This document shows positions 62,878 to 64,000 of a stretch of 64,000 nt of DNA, in pieces. The first letter of the stretch is position 1. The number at the start of each line of letters is the position of its first letter. Below the pieces are notes generated by a model, which saw only the letters and a list, made by a program, of their open reading frames with translations, searched no databases and was not told where the DNA came from. The position numbers and the translations under genes were made by a program. The stretch comes from Planococcus sp. CP5-4_YE (GTDB lineage Bacteria; Bacillota; Bacilli; Bacillales_A; Planococcaceae), in NCBI RefSeq assembly GCF_019042655.1, contig NZ_JAHPZO010000001.1, positions 124,001-188,000 of the forward strand, in the 5' to 3' direction.

Positions 62878-64000
62878 TTATTTTTCTGGCCAGTCAATGC
62901 GGTTGGGCGAAACTGGCAGTTCCAGTTCTTTAGAGAAATCGAAGCCTGCCCATTCCGATTGGATAGTATTGGATATCATCAGCGATGAACCATAGGATTT
63001 CGCCGTGAGCGCCATGCTTTCGATCATCTGCATCGCCGCCGCTTTATCCAGTGTCTCCAAATCCAATTGCTCTTCAAATATCAAGTCGGCGTTTGCCCCA
63101 TCCACTTCGACGCGATAGCTGACTCCTTCAGGAACCGGCGAACGGTAATCGTCATTCGGTGATTGCTGAAGCGCCAGTAGCGCATCTTTTACATTACCAG
63201 GCGACATGCCGTAAGCCGGCGCCAAATAAGCTTCACCTGCAGACGATTCTAGCAAATAAAAACTTTGCCCCTGTTCGCCCGGAACGAGTGGTTCCACCGT
63301 GCCCATATGGGATAATTGCGCCGCCTCGCCATCTTCATTCAAGACACGGATTTCCTGTTGATCCATGAACGTTTCCTCTAGACTGGAAAGATACAGCAAG
63401 GTAGAAGCCGAACCTTGATCGTAGGTGTGGCTATCCGGAAGGAAATGGCTGATGGTCGACCCGTTTTGCTGGAGCTCGCCTTCATATGGATGATAGTCAT
63501 CAAAACCCAATTCGGATTCATCAATTTGCCCGGAGAAAGTTTCATATAACTCGAGCGCAGTTGGCTCTGCCATATCGGCCAGTTGTGTTGGAATGACGAA
63601 ACTGACCGGCACAACATATCCGTGATAAGCAAGCCCAATGCGCAACATATATGCATCTTCCAGGTCGCTTTCATAAACTGCGCTCCGCTGTACTTGCGGG
63701 TCTTCCGTAGCCAAACTCGCTGCCCTGTCGGACTCTTCTATGTTTCCGTCAGCTTGTTCCGTCTGAGTCTCGTCTGTCGCCATCGTCGACTCCGCGTCGC
63801 TGCTTTCAGTCTCGCCGCTGCTAGAGTCGGTGCCATTCTGCTGCAGCAATGAGGCTACAAGTACCGAGATGCTCAGGAATGCCACGATAGCAACCAGCAG
63901 AGGCAGCCAGCGCTTCGGCGACCTCTGAGTTTGCTCTTTGTGGGAAAGCTTTTTATACACTTCGGCTTTTGGCCGTCTGTCATGTATTTTGGGAAAATCC
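62878..64000 (-). CDS. rsiX: Anti-sigma-X factor RsiX, 5' end off the right edge
   Basis: A transmembrane anti-sigma factor; 373 residues are visible. In-frame codons continue past GTG 63960 to the window edge (...IHDRRPKAEVYKKLSHKEQ...), resembling the RsiX cytoplasmic segment before its helix, and no SD precedes the GTG. One membrane helix follows (about residues 30-52 of the visible chain), then a Ser/Glu/Thr-rich linker. The C-terminal part ends MIESMALTAKSYGS...PVSPNRI, close to the end of RsiX as I recall it. The adjacent ribU, as in B. subtilis, supports the call. sigX should lie just outside. Confidence 0.75.
   Translation of the reverse strand, partial: DFPKIHDRRPKAEVYKKLSHKEQTQRSPKRWLPLLVAIVAFLSISVLVASLLQQNGTDSSSGETESSDAESTMATDETQTEQADGNIEESDRAASLATEDPQVQRSAVYESDLEDAYMLRIGLAYHGYVVPVSFVIPTQLADMAEPTALELYETFSGQIDESELGFDDYHPYEGELQQNGSTISHFLPDSHTYDQGSASTLLYLSSLEETFMDQQEIRVLNEDGEAAQLSHMGTVEPLVPGEQGQSFYLLESSAGEAYLAPAYGMSPGNVKDALLALQQSPNDDYRSPVPEGVSYRVEVDGANADLIFEEQLDLETLDKAAAMQMIESMALTAKSYGSSLMISNTIQSEWAGFDFSKELELPVSPNRIDWPEK

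Overview
The window is a stretch of core chromosome from a low-to-moderate G+C Bacillota, order Bacillales. Gene order matches the Bacillus subtilis ypbR/ypwA to ypaA/rsiX interval almost gene for gene, which is also why many small genes of unknown function can be named. The spore gene spoIVA is absent from its usual place beside hup, and trp, hisC, cheR, panB and bshB1 are absent from theirs. With the type of proteins seen, this suggests a non-sporulating member of the Planococcaceae (Planococcus or Planomicrobium type); the genus is inference. There are no mobile elements, CRISPR arrays or tRNA genes.

Layout. 1-12.0 kb (minus): the front of a dynamin-like GTPase gene cut by the left edge, an SDR oxidoreductase, an M32 carboxypeptidase, a DinG-type helicase with iron-sulfur cysteines, a THUMP RNA methyltransferase, RNase P RNA, gpsB, and the yppE-mrfA-mrfB repair operon. 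12.2-15.6 kb (plus): recU-ponA, the only multi-gene plus-strand operon. 15.6-29.9 kb (minus): ypoC-nth-dnaD, asnS, aspB, ypmBA, the exonuclease-type dinG, panD-panC behind an unrecognised structured leader, then birA, cca, bshA, mgsA, dapB and ypjD. 30-36.8 kb: ypjC (plus), then yugP, ypjA, the qcrABC menaquinol:cytochrome c reductase operon and ypiFBA.

36.8-48.7 kb (minus): aroA-tyrA-aroH-aroB-aroC, ndk, hepT-menG-hepS, mtrB-folE, hup, yphFE and gpsA. 48.8-58.2 kb (minus): der, fni, ypfD, plsC-cmk, prsW, ansA, the bacillithiol disulfide reductase, a metallophosphoesterase and a CBS/ACT protein. 58.2-64 kb: ypbE, recQ-ypbB, ferredoxin (plus), ribU behind an FMN riboswitch, and an anti-sigma-X (rsiX) gene cut by the right edge.

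Functional themes are DNA repair (mrfAB, recU, nth, two DinG helicases, recQ), envelope growth (gpsB, ponA, the YpiB/ReoY homologue), menaquinone and respiration (aro genes, hepST, menG, qcrABC), bacillithiol (bshA, ypdA) and cofactors (panCD, birA, folE, ribU). Many longest ORFs start upstream of the real start; starts here were moved to codons with a good Shine-Dalgarno (SD) sequence. The best candidate for something undescribed is the promoter, structured leader, terminator and SD-sequestering hairpin in front of panC.
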